This document shows, one piece after another, positions 12,451 through 24,195 of a stretch of 64,000 nt of DNA. Made by a program: the position numbers and the translations under genes. The notes beneath the pieces were generated by a model. The model ran no database searches. It was not told the origin of the DNA and worked only from the letters and a program-made list of their open reading frames with translations. Each line of letters begins with the position of its first letter. Positions within the stretch are counted from its first letter, which is position 1. The DNA is from Ceratobasidium sp. AG-K (lineage: Eukaryota; Basidiomycota; Agaricomycetes; Cantharellales; Ceratobasidiaceae): contig JAWNGF010000015.1 in assembly GCA_037039685.1 (NCBI GenBank), positions 15,001 through 79,000 of the forward strand, read 5' to 3'.

Positions 12451-12927
12451 TCATTTCTATAACGAACTTATATGCCCAAGGATAGAGAGCCAAATGCTCC
12501 GACGGAGTCCGTGCATGCAAGACAGCAGAACTCATGCTACACTGACCTCACCTTGGATATCAAGGAACGTAAAACCGATAATGGGAAAGAAATTATCGAT
12601 TGGTGTAATATCCTGCGATTTCTTCATGCCAAGAATCCTTTCAGGGCACGATTGATCAGGGATCAATTCGCACCTGCAACCAGAAATAGTCTGGAAACCG
12701 GCAACTCATGTCCGAACGGGCATGAAGAACTACGTGAACTGCCACCTGCACATTTTTAGCAAAGTGCGCGTTCCATAATCATAAAGAGTGCTATTATATA
12801 CGAGCGATTTTACATCAACGTCTGTCCGAGCGGGCCCACGATGAAAGAGAGGAATCCCAGGCCAAGTCCATAATACATTCACCCAAAGAGAAATCGTACA
12901 TGAAAAGCATTGGCGTTTATTAATTCG
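12451..12927. other. Intergenic between CHAT gene start and deacetylase end
   Basis: No gene is supported. A plus-strand open frame (12472-12759) has no recognisable motif. The minus strand has an AT-rich TATATAATAG-like stretch near 12790, too far from the CHAT start codon to be assigned as its TATA box with confidence. Confidence 0.4.
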
Positions 12928-14185
12928 TTAGTCGTGCAAGCAGTTCCAGCTCGACTATGATGACTGGTTAGTTTGGATGGATTTGGATTGTCAAGCAAAC
13001 TCACGTCGCGTGCGGAGGGCTTGCCAGTAGATAGGTAAGGCGACTGGCCGAGGCATTCGGCGACAGTGACCATCTTGTAATCGTTGGCCTTGAATTGCTC
13101 GACAGCGTAAGGGATAATCTCGTCACTAACGGACGCAGGGTTAGTTCAACTCGAGGTAGTTGTTTGAACGAGGGATGCATACATCGTGGCCTGCTTCGTT
13201 TCGTGATTGAGGGTCATGATGGTGGTAGGGCCAGTCTTGATGAAATCAAAGTAACGATCCATGGGCTCGTCGGGCTGAAATATAGTCGCGATTGGTTATA
13301 CGCTCTACGAATCACGATAATTAGAATGTGACTTACGTCAACACCGGATGCATCACCAGAATCCAAGTCCCAGATGGTAACTAGCACAAAATGAGTACGG
13401 ACTATATGATCGGGCAAAATTAGGCGTACCGGTTTGTCCCACGGCTCCAGCGGCCTCCAAGACATCGTCATTGAAGGCACCGAATGGCGGACTGATAACA
13501 AGTCATAAGTCGACGTGAGAAGGGCTGCAAAAGTATGAAACTCACCGCATGAAAGCGGGCGAGGCACCGGTAATCTTCTTGACCGCATCATTGAGCCTGT
13601 GGTACAAATGTCCCGTTAGGACCGAAAATGAGATGTCTAGAAAAAACGCACAGCGTGAATTCGGCTAGGAGTTTGTTGCCTGTGAGGGTAGACAGATTGG
13701 CGTGGTTCCAGGTATGAGAGGCAACCTGGTGACCCTTGTCGTAAACGTATTTGATGTTATCCGCATTGGTCTTGTCGTAGATGCAACCATCTACAGGTGA
13801 GGGTTAGCAAGGGCGCAGAATCAACTAGAAAAGAATGTCCCCACAATTGTTGCCGTTGAAGAAGAAAGTTCTGTTAGAGGATCAGTTAGTATAGGCTTGG
13901 ATGGATAAAGATTGGACCAAGACGTACGCCTTGGCACCTTGGTCATCTAGGTAGTCGACCAAGTCCTTGGTCCAGGTGTAAGGTCCGTCGTCAAAGCTGT
14001 AGCCGCACTAATAAGCGCCTGCGAGCATTATTATTTTACAATACTTACGTGATGGCGACTGTGTTAGGGACAGTGCAGTTGTAAACCAGCGGCCCAGGGG
14101 CGCGACGAGCGGGGGCTGCAGAGACTTGAATAGCACCGAAGAGGGCAGCGGCGAGGACTGCGACGCGGGTCATGGAGAAGGGCAT
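12928..14185 (-). CDS. Secreted polysaccharide (chitin) deacetylase, CE4 / NodB domain
   Basis: Removes acetyl groups from chitin-like polymers in the cell wall or outside the cell. The start at 14185 gives a hydrophobic signal peptide (MPFSMTRVAVLAAALFG..VSA). All five NodB motifs can be read once introns are removed: TFDDGP (made by splicing GTAAGT..CTACAG), HTWNH, RPPFG, WDLDSGD and LNHE. The last exon, after a donor GTGAGT in ..SARD, encodes SSWNCLHD and stops at 12928. Six or more introns of about 50-60 nt interrupt it. About 250 residues, the normal size for a single-domain CE4 enzyme without a GPI tail. No lesions seen. Confidence 0.88.
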
Positions 14186-14263
14186 GTCTAATACGGATAT
14201 GAGATAATACGCCTCGTTAGTGAGAGAAGAGGAAAGTGAGGGACGGAGGAAACGAGGACGGAC

Positions 14264-14271
14264 CTTATATT
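14264..14271 (-). promoter_or_regulatory. TATA box of the deacetylase gene
   Basis: On the minus strand AATATAAG lies 79 nt upstream of the deacetylase ATG, a normal distance for this window. Confidence 0.4.
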
Positions 14272-15633
14272 CAGAGGAACCGCCCATATTAACCGCACAG
14301 CTTATGGACGGGCCAAGACAACCGCCCAGCCTCATCTGCCTCAGGGCCAAATTGCCATGATGGTTTTGATCTGCACACTGCATAATCTCCCTAAAAGGGA
14401 AAGATCGACATCAATCTGGGTTACAGCCACGGTCTAGTCGGGCATCGAGTCCCTGCCGGCGGTTCGCATTATCTTGGCATTAGATATCTGGCTATGTGGC
14501 GGGGCTCTGCTTAAATGCCAATCTTCGGTGTACTGTAAGAGAGTAAGAAAGCCCATTCTAAGGTGATTGTTGTCGTTTGATTCAAGTTTGAAGCTTGGTC
14601 ACCTGATGTGATGGTTGGCCGGGCACGTGACCTTTGGCCTTCGACGCCCGGCCACTCCAACGACATGAATGCTTGTTGCGTCCGTTGGAACACGCTCTCA
14701 AATGATGCAGATAATCCACAATTATTGAAATGCTGCTATATTCTACCATTGAACCTTTTTGAACTCTCCAACCAGTCTCCAGGCCGTTCAAATCTATCTC
14801 GATATCCATGGTTGTCAACCCACACAACCAGGGTACTCTAGCTCTTAGCAATACGACCCTCACGCTGGTGGGTCAAAATGCATAATAATGCTTAGATTAA
14901 GCCGAAGTATGATAGTTTAGACATGGTGCGAACCCGGGATCCTAGTCTTCTCCAGTCTTCGATAGGTGCGGCAACAAGAGCACAACTTCCGACCGGTTTG
15001 AAGCCACAAATACGGTAATTATATCCTCAAATGAGGACACGCAGCTCTTGTGAAAAGCTCAATACCATTAGGCGGTAAATTTACGATGGAAACGGAAGTA
15101 CCACCCGACACGAGGACATCCAATTTGGGATCGTAGCACATGGTGGCCGGGTATCGTCTCCCAATGGACATTTGTCACCGACATTGTCTTGGCGGAAGTC
15201 GGTTATCGTGACAGGTACCGTATGCTCCGACTCGCGCTATATTTGTCACTCATCGACACCCAATCAGGCTCCCGAGCACTTTCCCATATCCCATATCCCT
15301 GGTCCCTAATATCTATCTTGATCCAATTTGTGGTTGTTGCGTATGGATCCCTAGGCAATTCCGATCAACATATTGTTGTTCGTGACTCGATTACTCACCT
15401 CGCCGTGACACTTTCGTTCATATTCGTGATCCATCCACGTTCACCCACGGGCCCTCGTGCTGCAGCAGCCGATAGCATCTACTCGGCATGCTCAAACCAA
15501 GGAAAATCACACTTTCCCTCGACACGCACACGTCCTATCTAGCATCTGGTCATTCTTGGAGGCCACTATAAAGCAACTCTTCCATGGTTGACCACCTCGA
15601 CTAGACTTTCGAAACCTTTCTAGGGCATTAGCA
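14272..15633. other. Intergenic region
   Basis: Between the deacetylase promoter and fungalysin copy 2. Open frames are short and carry no motif I recognise. Confidence 0.4.
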
Positions 15634-17976
15634 GTGACTCCGCTTGCGCAACTGGCTACGGTTGGATTGATGATCGCCTCGGGTGTCATCGCTGCTCCTT
15701 GGTACGTAGCGATTTTACCCGAAGCGTGAGCCACAGATATAATTAATACTTCGCCTCTAGGGATCGCACTGCCAGGCACACAACACACGGCGCACGTACA
15801 GTTGGGCCAAGAAAGATTCAAATTAACTCGTACCAACCCGAGTCGACATTTGAGGTAGGCTGACAACTCGGCACACTCCTGGTTAAGCGCTAACTTGGGA
15901 GTTTAGACCTATGGCGTAGCAGGTATAGAACGTCCTCTCGCCAAGCGCGGCATCAAAGCCTCTCCCTCGGAAGCCGCAAAATCGTTCCTCGAAACCAAGC
16001 TGGCTATCGGAGCCGAAGGACTTATTCATCAAGGAGGCCATACCGGGGATGTCGTTGCGAACGAATATTTTCGCCAGCAATTTGTGCGTTCAATCTATCA
16101 ACGGGCGATATCATGAAATTTCTCACCAAATTATCGTAGAGTCGGATTCCCGTCGCAAACGCCGTCGCAAACGTTGCGATCAAGGATGACAAGGTAGTCT
16201 CCTTTGGTGCGAGCTTCATCAAGCCAAGTAGGTTCAAATGTTTCGATCAGTTTTGTATTTCAACTCGCTCATCTACTTTCGTTGTAGAGAGCGTCGCCTC
16301 CTCCATTCCAGCTATCTCCAAGCAAAATGCCATTGCCAAAGCCGAATCACTTACTGATGCAAAATACAACTCGTTCCCAGTCGGTCTCGAATATTTTGCC
16401 AAGGACACGTGAGCGACCATCTAGCAGGTTTAATCAAAAGCTCTTCAAATCAGGACTTGTAGAGGTCACGTCGTTCTCACTCATACCGTTCAAATTCAAA
16501 ACGAAGCACCGCCGAGTGGTACCTTGTTACATTGACGCTTCCAGCGGCGAGGTCGTCAACCTTGTGGACTTTAGGGCGGCTGCTAGCGTAAGCATTAGCT
16601 CATCTCCATGGATTTCGCGCTAAGTATTCTCGCCACTTAGTACCGTGCCATTCCATTCACATCCCAAAGCCCAAATGACGGCTTCCAACTCATCGCTGAC
16701 CCACAAGACGCCGTCGCCTCCCCCAATGGGTGGCACCGGTATGGTTCTGTCAGTACCACCGCAACCTCCGGCAACAACATCGTAGCGTACAAGAGTAGTA
16801 TCAGCGGGACCTCGTCTCAGTCTAGCCCGACGAACAATTACAACTATGTTTTCAATCCATCCGTCGCGCCGACGGTCAGCCCAAATGTGGACGCTGCGCG
16901 GGTTAATGCGTTTTACGTTGGGAATATGGTCCACGATCTCACTGTAAGTGCATACTTCTTCTACGAGACATCCCATTCGATCTCGTCTCTCCAACTCATA
17001 GTATCGCTACGGGTTCACGGAGACCAAGTTTAATTTCCAAGAGAATAACAACGGCCTTGGCGGCGCCCAATATGACCGCGTCCAAATATCAGTCCAAGAC
17101 TCGTCGGGCCAAAACGACGTCGTGTTTGCCACCCCACCCGACGGCCAGCGCCCCACGTTACGAGTCTCGCTGGTTTCTTCCGCCACTCCCCAGCGCGACG
17201 GTGCTCTCGAAAATGATATCATCGTTCATGAATACGCGCATGGATTATCCAATCGGCTGACTGGCGGCGGAACCGCAACATGTCTATCAACAAACGAAGC
17301 GAGTGGATTGGGTGAAGGATGATCAGACGCGCTCGCAGACTGGACCGAACAGACTAGTGCTGCGGACCGCGACTTTACCCTAGGCACGTATCTCTATGGA
17401 GAGAGCCTCCGAAAATACCCATACTCGACGAATAAAGCGACAAACCCGCTTACGTATGCGAGTTTGAGGACCCTAACCGAGGTGCACGATATTGGAGAAG
17501 TGTGGGCGTTGATTTGGCACGAAATATCTGCAGGTCTAATCGCTGCTCGGTGGGTCCTAGGGTTGTTTGATAGGAATCATATTAATTGGCTCGGACATGT
17601 AAAGTGGGTTTACGACCAACAAAAACGATCCTACTCTTACAGCTGGGAATACGGTTGCGCTGCACTTGTTCATCGATGCGTTGTCGCTTCAGCCTTGCAA
17701 TCCGACATTTATCGCTGCTCGAAATGGTATGGACCCATAGCACTGCCCCATATGCGTATTAATAACAGGGTATGTTTTCTAGCTATCATCCAAGCTGATT
17801 CCAATCGCTACGCCGGTGCAAACTACTGTACCCTCTGGAAAGCGTTCGCCAAGCGCGGTCTTGGATATGGTAAGGGCAGTTTGTTGGCTTTTTGTGATAG
17901 TTACTAACCTGGGATTTCGACTGCAGGTGCAACGACAACAAAGGCCGATTCTATAACCTTGCCTTCAGGTTGCTAA
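15634..17976 (+). pseudogene. M36 fungalysin metalloprotease, copy 2 (decayed)
   Basis: Paralogue of the copy at 1-3.4 kb, in opposite orientation. The ATG of copy 1 corresponds here to GTG (15634), followed by the same signal-peptide core (MIASGVIAAPWY). Near 16505-16530 two single-base losses shift the frame in the stretch that reads HTIQVQNEATAEWYLVYVDA in copy 1. In the catalytic domain HEYAH is present, but the Trp codon of GEGWSD is TGA (17320-17322). Downstream sequence is still readable ([40 protein letters not shown]). The final exon ATTTKADSITLPSGC stops at 17974-17976. Start loss, two frameshifts and a nonsense codon mark it as a pseudogene. Confidence 0.85.
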
Positions 17977-18495
17977 GCCTCCGCGATATCGCCTTCCAGG
18001 GTATCAGATAGTAAAATGCATTCACGGTTTAGGTCAAGTTCTAGAGCTGGCCATTGGCGTTTGGTCGTATGCGAGTACATTATATCTTCTTAGGTATTCC
18101 AACCAGAATATATAAATGAGCCATTGCTTTATGAATCGGAATTTTTGTGGGAGGCGCGCGTCGGCAAAATTCACCTACAAACATAAAACCATGATTGTAT
18201 GTTACTTGATCATATGAAACACTCGACGAAACAAAGCAATACCAAGCCGCCAAATCACAGTGTACATATGAGAGAGTAGTTGCATAATAGTTCGAATAAT
18301 CGCCACTGAGGATGTTTCAGACGCCCCCTAACACCAAGTCACATGTTGAAAGGAAGGCAAGCCTGGCGTGGTTTCGAAAATCGCCCCAAGCCTTACACCA
18401 TATGGCATACGAAAGCGAAAAGCTATGGCGGGAATACCCATGCATCGCATGTAGCTAGGGGGTCGACATATGGTTACGTTCCATGTATGATGTGG
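17977..18495. other. Intergenic, convergent ends of fungalysin copy 2 and CasA
   Basis: No coding signal seen. Confidence 0.4.
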
Positions 18496-20379
18496 TCAAA
18501 AGATATCGGAAAATTGCTGGAGTCACCAGATTGTGGTTTAGTAGGATGGGGTTTCCATGGGTAATTTTACTTACTACAGTCGCTGACGCAGTAAAGGTCG
18601 GATCTTGCATGTTGGCTATTCTCCATGATCCGCTAGCAAAGGTCGACGCAATGGATGGATCCGACCTATTGTTCCCCAAACTGAAGACAAAATTCCGGAT
18701 CGGAACGTTAAATTGCTGGACAGACCGGTTACTGGGGTTGTTTATTTCTGTTTCCTGCGTCGCCAGATTGTGCCTGTAAAGCCATGAGGCATCCGATCGC
18801 ACCTTCTCAAAGTACACTTTGAATTTGGCAAAGAAATCCTCCCAGGTATTGGCTTTGGCAGTTTTCATCGCCATCACCAGCGCATATACGAAGTGATCCA
18901 TCGCGTGTTCGCGTAACTCTCGATCAACAGCTGATTCGAACGACCGTTGATTGCATGCAGATGACGCGAAGGTGATGAATACTGGCTCCTTAGTGCTTGA
19001 CTCGGCGAAGGACTCGTGCTGGGGTTGTGAGGTCTTCCATTCTCGATAATCCTGTTGTTGCCTCATGAAACCACCCGAAAAGCAGTGCGCCATGATTGAC
19101 AAGACGATCGTGCCAGGTCTCGCATGGGCTTTGATGTTATGCTCCCACTCGTCTCGTGTGATGGCGGTTTCGCGAGTTGGACAGTAAGGTGGGACAAGCA
19201 TGGTTATTCCATCATCCGCCGTGTACCCGTGACCAGTGAATGCAATCGCTCGTACGCCACCTCGTTCGGCATTTCCAACAAATGCTGCAATGCGCGACAT
19301 TACCTGCTTCTTATCAAAGTTCTCCGTGCCGAGCCATTCCACACCGTACCCTCGTGCCTCAAAAACTTCAGCCAGGTAGGCTACGTCGTTGACCACACCT
19401 ACTAGCGTGTTGGCCGAATACATACTATTAGTTCTGCGGAAGGAGCTATGGTACGTGCTACCAATAATTAGGATTCTTCGCCGATGAGTCGTCGTTGGGG
19501 ACGGGATAGTGGAACCTATTAGCAATTCGCACCAATACCGGTGGTTAGGAAACCGGTGGTTAGGAAACCGGTGGTCTTAACGCTTTCAGGAAACGCACCA
19601 ATAGAGAAGCGGCTTGATGAAGGTCGTATAGATGCAGGTAGCCGTCTTGGAGAATCGCAATGTGGGCCAAAGCGAAAGGAAGATGACCTAATGGAGGTCG
19701 ATGAATTATACAGTTCAGGAACCCGAGGCAGCGGTTGGCGGTTATTCTCGGAGGTGTATTCGTGGCTCATGATATCTACAGATATACTTCGTATCAAGTC
19801 GAGCATCTGAATATGTTGTACGAGTCTCACCAGATGCCGAATGGGGCTCAGGGGCCGAAAATGTAGGACTAGACCGATTCAGCTTCAAGTTTAGCGCGCA
19901 CAATAGCCGGGTTGATTGACCGCTCTACTGACCCTTTATCAACAATTTGGTTTTCGCGGACCGACTCATTAACCTTCCCTTTCATTACTATTGCTTTCAT
20001 GAGAGATGGATTAGCGGCATGGGCGGCGTCCAGGGAGTGGTTTACACTGAGACAAGCACTGGATGCAGCGGCAAGCACTGTTGTGGAAATGACATAGACA
20101 TTAGCAGGCGATAAAGTTAGGGCTTCCTTTACATCGCTCACATCCAATACTGAGATGGGTCGACTCGACTCTGCGATCGGATCGAGGGAAGAGCACATGA
20201 GATAGGGAGCGCCAACCAAAAGGCGATGTAGCCGAATGGGCAGCGCGTGCCAGCGGCCTGGGGGGAATACGGCTTGGAAATAAATTTGGCCTCAACAGCT
20301 GTGAATCTACCATGGGAGTTGGATTCGAGGTAGGTGAACGAGATTCGCTAATCGCGCGAGAGGAGATTATGCTTCTCAT
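18496..20379 (-). CDS. CasA: caspase-fold (C14-like) protein, subfamily 1
   Basis: Start at 20379 (MRSIIS, the same start context as CasC). Exon 1 is Ser/Pro/Arg-rich and ends ..STHLSIG. Exon 2 opens with a hydrophobic Ala-rich stretch (LLAAASSACLSV). The caspase-like core follows: RRILIIGSTY, GVVNDVAYLAEVF, catalytic His in AIAFTGHGYT, PPYCPTRE and catalytic Cys in SIMAHCFSGGF. The last exon, reached by a 58-nt intron (donor GTAAGT, branch TACTAAAC, acceptor CAG), encodes QFSDIF and stops at 18496. Just before the core, a 15-bp tandem repeat (19538-19576) coincides with a change of frame. It could be a 53-nt intron with the weak donor GTTTCC, or a real frameshift, so the gene may be intact or not. 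Function unknown; protease activity is inference from the His/Cys pair. Confidence 0.7.
19538..19576 (-). repeat. 15-bp tandem repeat, 2.6 copies
   Basis: The unit CCGGTGGTTAGGAAA occurs at 19538-19552 and 19553-19567, then partly to 19576. On the coding strand each unit carries CCTAAC, which resembles a fungal branch point. It lies in the linker of CasA where the frame changes. Confidence 0.85.
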
Positions 20380-21075
20380 CGAAGTAGTTGAGTCTGTTAA
20401 ACGAGATCTGGAGAGTCTGCTCTCGCGGTCCGTCCTGCCTGGTGTACACGAGGCCAATTACGTGATTTGCGTTAGCGCCTGTAGGGTTGTATCCCAGTTT
20501 TGATGATGGATAGAGCCTGCTGGCAAGCTATCCCGAAATTGGGCCTTGTGGCAGTGAATAATAGGCATTCGCATCATGTCTGAAGCTACGCGATGGCGTT
20601 AGTGTAACAGGCGCAAAATCAAATCGATCAACTCGTGGGGGAGCCGCGAAGCCCTTCTGTTTCGCTGGCGTGGAATGACGACCGTTTTATATACCAAGGT
20701 GGCACCCCGAGAAGAAGTCTTCCTTACATCTAGGCGGATGGCTTTAGGCTTACCAAGTGCTTTATTCACAAGTGTAATCGTCAAGCGAGTTGAGGCGATG
20801 TTAGAACAAAAGTAGCCTAAAACAGGTCCTTTGACAACAATCAAGCGCATACATGGGGGACAACATGAAATGAGAATAAATCAATAAATCAAGAGAGACT
20901 TTTAAAAGAGAAAACATGAGGAGTATGTAGTCATGGTCGGGTTATGCGATGCCTACTCGTGTAATAGAGCTAATCGTACAAGAGTATGTCCTGAAGCGAA
21001 CAGAGTCCTGCCCGCACCCAGCGAACTATGAACCAACTGAGTAAAGAACAAATAATTGCACGCATTCATCAAGAA
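20380..21075. other. Intergenic between CasA and CasB
   Basis: A minus-strand open frame (20599-20850) ends in RLPHELIDLILRLL, faintly like an F-box helix, but there is no supporting gene structure. Nothing else seen. Confidence 0.35.
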
Positions 21076-23285
21076 CTAGAAAATATCGGAGTACCCCTAT
21101 CGTCATTGGCGTCAATCACGGGACAACGCAATCAAGCTTTTTGACTCACAACTAATTTGGATGCGCTGAATGTCGGCGTTTGCATGTTAGTTACTCTCCA
21201 ACCAAGATTGCGCTGGTGATTGACTGGGTTCATGAATGCTAACTCCGGCCAACTATTAGCGAATTCCCGAGCGAATTCCCTAACCGCCTCTATGAAATCT
21301 CGGGCAGCATTGTCGCTAAGGGCCTCCTTTCGGGCGTCTTCCTCGTCAAGCGCCTTAGAATACGCGTCGGCCCAGGAAGCGGTTGACCGGGCCCTGTTAA
21401 AATTTACACCAAATCTGGCAAAGAAGCCCTCCCAAGTATGTACATTCTCGTCTCTGATTGTCGTTACCAGCGCATGTATGAAGTGGTCCATAGCATACTC
21501 TTGGAGATGACGCTCGACGACCGACTCGAACGAAGGCTGGTTGTATGCGGAGGATGTAAATGTAATAAAAACCGGTTCGTCGGAGGGAGCTGTGCTAGTG
21601 GACGATTGAAACATTGGGGTTGCGGATGCCCATTTCCGGCAATCTTGATTTTGTTGCATAAAGTCACCCGAAAAACAGTGTGCCATGATCGAAAAGATGA
21701 TTGTCCCCGGCTTCGCATGGGTTTTGATGTTATGCTCCCATTCGCGCCGTGTAATGGCCATTTCTCGAGTAGGACAATCCGGTGGAATTATCATGGTGGT
21801 GCCATCCTGGGTTGTGTGTCCGTGTCCTGTAAAAGCAATCGCTCGAATATCTCCTCGCTCGGCGTCCTCGACAAAAGATGCAATTCGAGAGAGAACATCT
21901 TCCCGATCAAAACTTTCCATCCCCATCGCCTCGACGACGTATCGGCGAGATTCGAAGGCTTCGGCTAGCTGAACCACATCGTTTTCTGCACCCTCAATAG
22001 TGTTGGCCGAATATATCGTACCTGTCCGGCGGAAAGCACGACGATATGTGCTGCCAATGATAAGAATTTTCCTTGGATGAGCAACGTTGACAGACGGTAC
22101 GGCATCCAAGACCAAATCCTCTTCTATTGTTGGGACCGAAGGCTCGCCCTCCGCCCGTAATTCACATGGATGGTCGTCGTCGACTAGACAGACTCCATTT
22201 GAAATTCTGCACAGCATTCCAGCGGTGATCGAGTTGCGCATTGAAGAAGGCCGTGGCATGGAGGTCCGCATATTTTTTAACGAAAATGGTCGTGGAGAAT
22301 CACAACATGGACCATAAGCCTGAGCCGTTCTATAGCTCACGATCGAGGAACGGGCCGGTAGATTAGTCGATGTTTCTTCGGAGAAGATTGTTGAGGGATC
22401 GTGCAAAGGTCTTTGTGCAAATGGGGGAACTCCGGTTAGAGGACTTGGCCTGTGAGCGAAATCTCGTCTCCTGACATCTGGTGGAGAGTTTGTGTGGATA
22501 TTATAACTAGGAACGATGCGTCAAACGTACCAGGCAAGGCGCTAGCTGCTAGGCTGTCGCTGTGGGGTTGAGCAGGATCTGTGTTGATTGGATGGCCAGA
22601 GGGAGCAGTGGAATGAACCTCGGCGGCAGCAAGTGCGGGTGATCCAGATGAGGGACGCTCGTTTGGACTTTGGGGAGGTATGAGTCGCATGCCGCCGATC
22701 CCGTCGTGATCCACAGCTTGCCCCGTAGAAACGCTTGATCGCCCATCGTCACGATCGATTGGGCGTGCCTTCAAGGCCGATCGATCCCTACAAAACCATG
22801 AGGCTTTCGATCTGACCCTTTATATGAACACCCACGTCTCCCCAATTAAGGAAGTTTGATTGGTGGCGCTTCGTCCAGCCAGTATGCTCATCCTGACATC
22901 CTTCGTTAGTGAACTCGTAGCTTGGGAAATGGCCTCTAGGGAATGGGCATAACTCAAACAGGCAGCAGTTGTTGCAACCACTATTTTTGGACATCAGCAC
23001 TCAAATAGCGGAGGCTATCCAACAAGACTCACGTCCAGAGCGAACCGAGTCATCCATACGACTGGTCCGGCCGAAACTCATACGGGTGAGATCACCTAGC
23101 CTCCAAGGCGCTCCGCCGAAAATCGCAGTTTGTGCTACAGAAATTGCCCGCTCGAAAGCGGGGATCGCCTCCGGTAGTCCCGGATCCGAAGACGCAAGAA
23201 TATTGGGTAGCTGGTCATCTGTGGGCAGACCCCCCGTCGGTCGATGCGTCTCGCTATATGGACCGGGGGACAAGAATCTGCGCAT
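21076..23285 (-). CDS. CasB: caspase-fold (C14-like) protein, subfamily 1
   Basis: Start at 23285 (MRRFLSPGPYSE). Exon 2 begins with the subfamily-1 hydrophobic segment (VVATTAACLSYAHSLEAIS). A disordered Ser/Pro exon follows (22774 to about 22530). The main exon holds the caspase-like core: KILIIGSTYRRAFRRT, ENDVVQLAEAF, His in AIAFTGHGHT, PPDCPTRE and Cys in SIMAHCFSGDF. After ..SASKLV a GTGAGT donor leads to a last exon encoding GYSDIF, stop at 21076. If that intron is not used, the frame stops after VVSQKA at 21132. About 600 residues. No lesions seen. Same orientation as CasA and CasC, in tandem. Confidence 0.75.
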
Positions 23286-24195
23286 GACAAGGTTCCGACC
23301 AGAATAGCGGCGGAGTTGGAGAGGTTTTATCTTTCGCTTCCCACTTTGCGGCCGCCGTGCTAATCCTTACGTAACGAGCGCTCACACTCGCAGTTGCCGG
23401 CACGGGCAATTCTTGCCACTCTTCGATCCAGTGATCGTGGGAGCGATCTCGGCTTTCGAATGTCGACCGATCGGCCCACTACCCGATCAACACAGCTTCA
23501 TAATCAAACGAGTGACTGAAGACATCCTTGGGCTCACATGGTTCATTGGCAGGTTGACTAAATGCCGTGCATTGTTGAGTGATGACGACGATTTCCCGCT
23601 GCTCGGTAAGAACAAGTACGACAGATATTTAGAATTTAAAAGTCTCTAATATCCGGCTGGTAAATGCTGGGAACTCGATCTTGCAAGAGCCAAGAAGAAA
23701 CGAAATTATCATAACCTATAACTACACCAACTCCCGTTCAAATATACATATGATAACATTAAGGAGTTGAGTTGCTCCCCGAATACAATACATCATATTT
23801 CTCATATCTCAAACCGTCTCGCATTGTGTGGATATAATTCTACGGCCGGCAAGGTGGTATGGAGTGATGCGGCTACATGTGGTGCTGGACGTCAGCCCGA
23901 TTGCAAATTCGGGAATCTCCGGCTGCGTGGGTTGCTAAAAAAACGATGGACTGGCGCAACCTTGAAATTTCGGGCATATCTGCATGACGGGAGGCTTAAA
24001 ACCATATGGAACGGCAAGAACGAAAGCTTCTCGAGGTGCTTGACCCAACGCCGAGCACAAACAATAAAAGACATGTGCTAACAATCCTAAGCTTCGGCGT
24101 TAGTATGCCAGCGTATTACAAGTGACTGGACGATGGGAGGGATGACGGGAATCCATTGTTGGAGTTGGATAAAATGGCAAGCCAATACTGGTTGC
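23286..24195. other. Intergenic between CasB and CasC
   Basis: Two plus-strand open frames (23413-23649, 23767-24081) show no family motif and no splice partners. No gene supported. Confidence 0.4.

Noticed and set aside
12472..12759. Plus-strand open frame of 95 codons
   Set aside because: No motif, no splice partners and no family resemblance; length is within chance.
14930..15000. Possible tRNA around the GGTGCGAACCCGGGATCC stretch
   Set aside because: The B-box match is partial and no cloverleaf with acceptor stem could be built.
20599..20850. Minus-strand frame ending in an F-box-like RLPHELIDLILRLL
   Set aside because: The motif is short and sits at the end rather than the start of the frame; no further F-box protein features.
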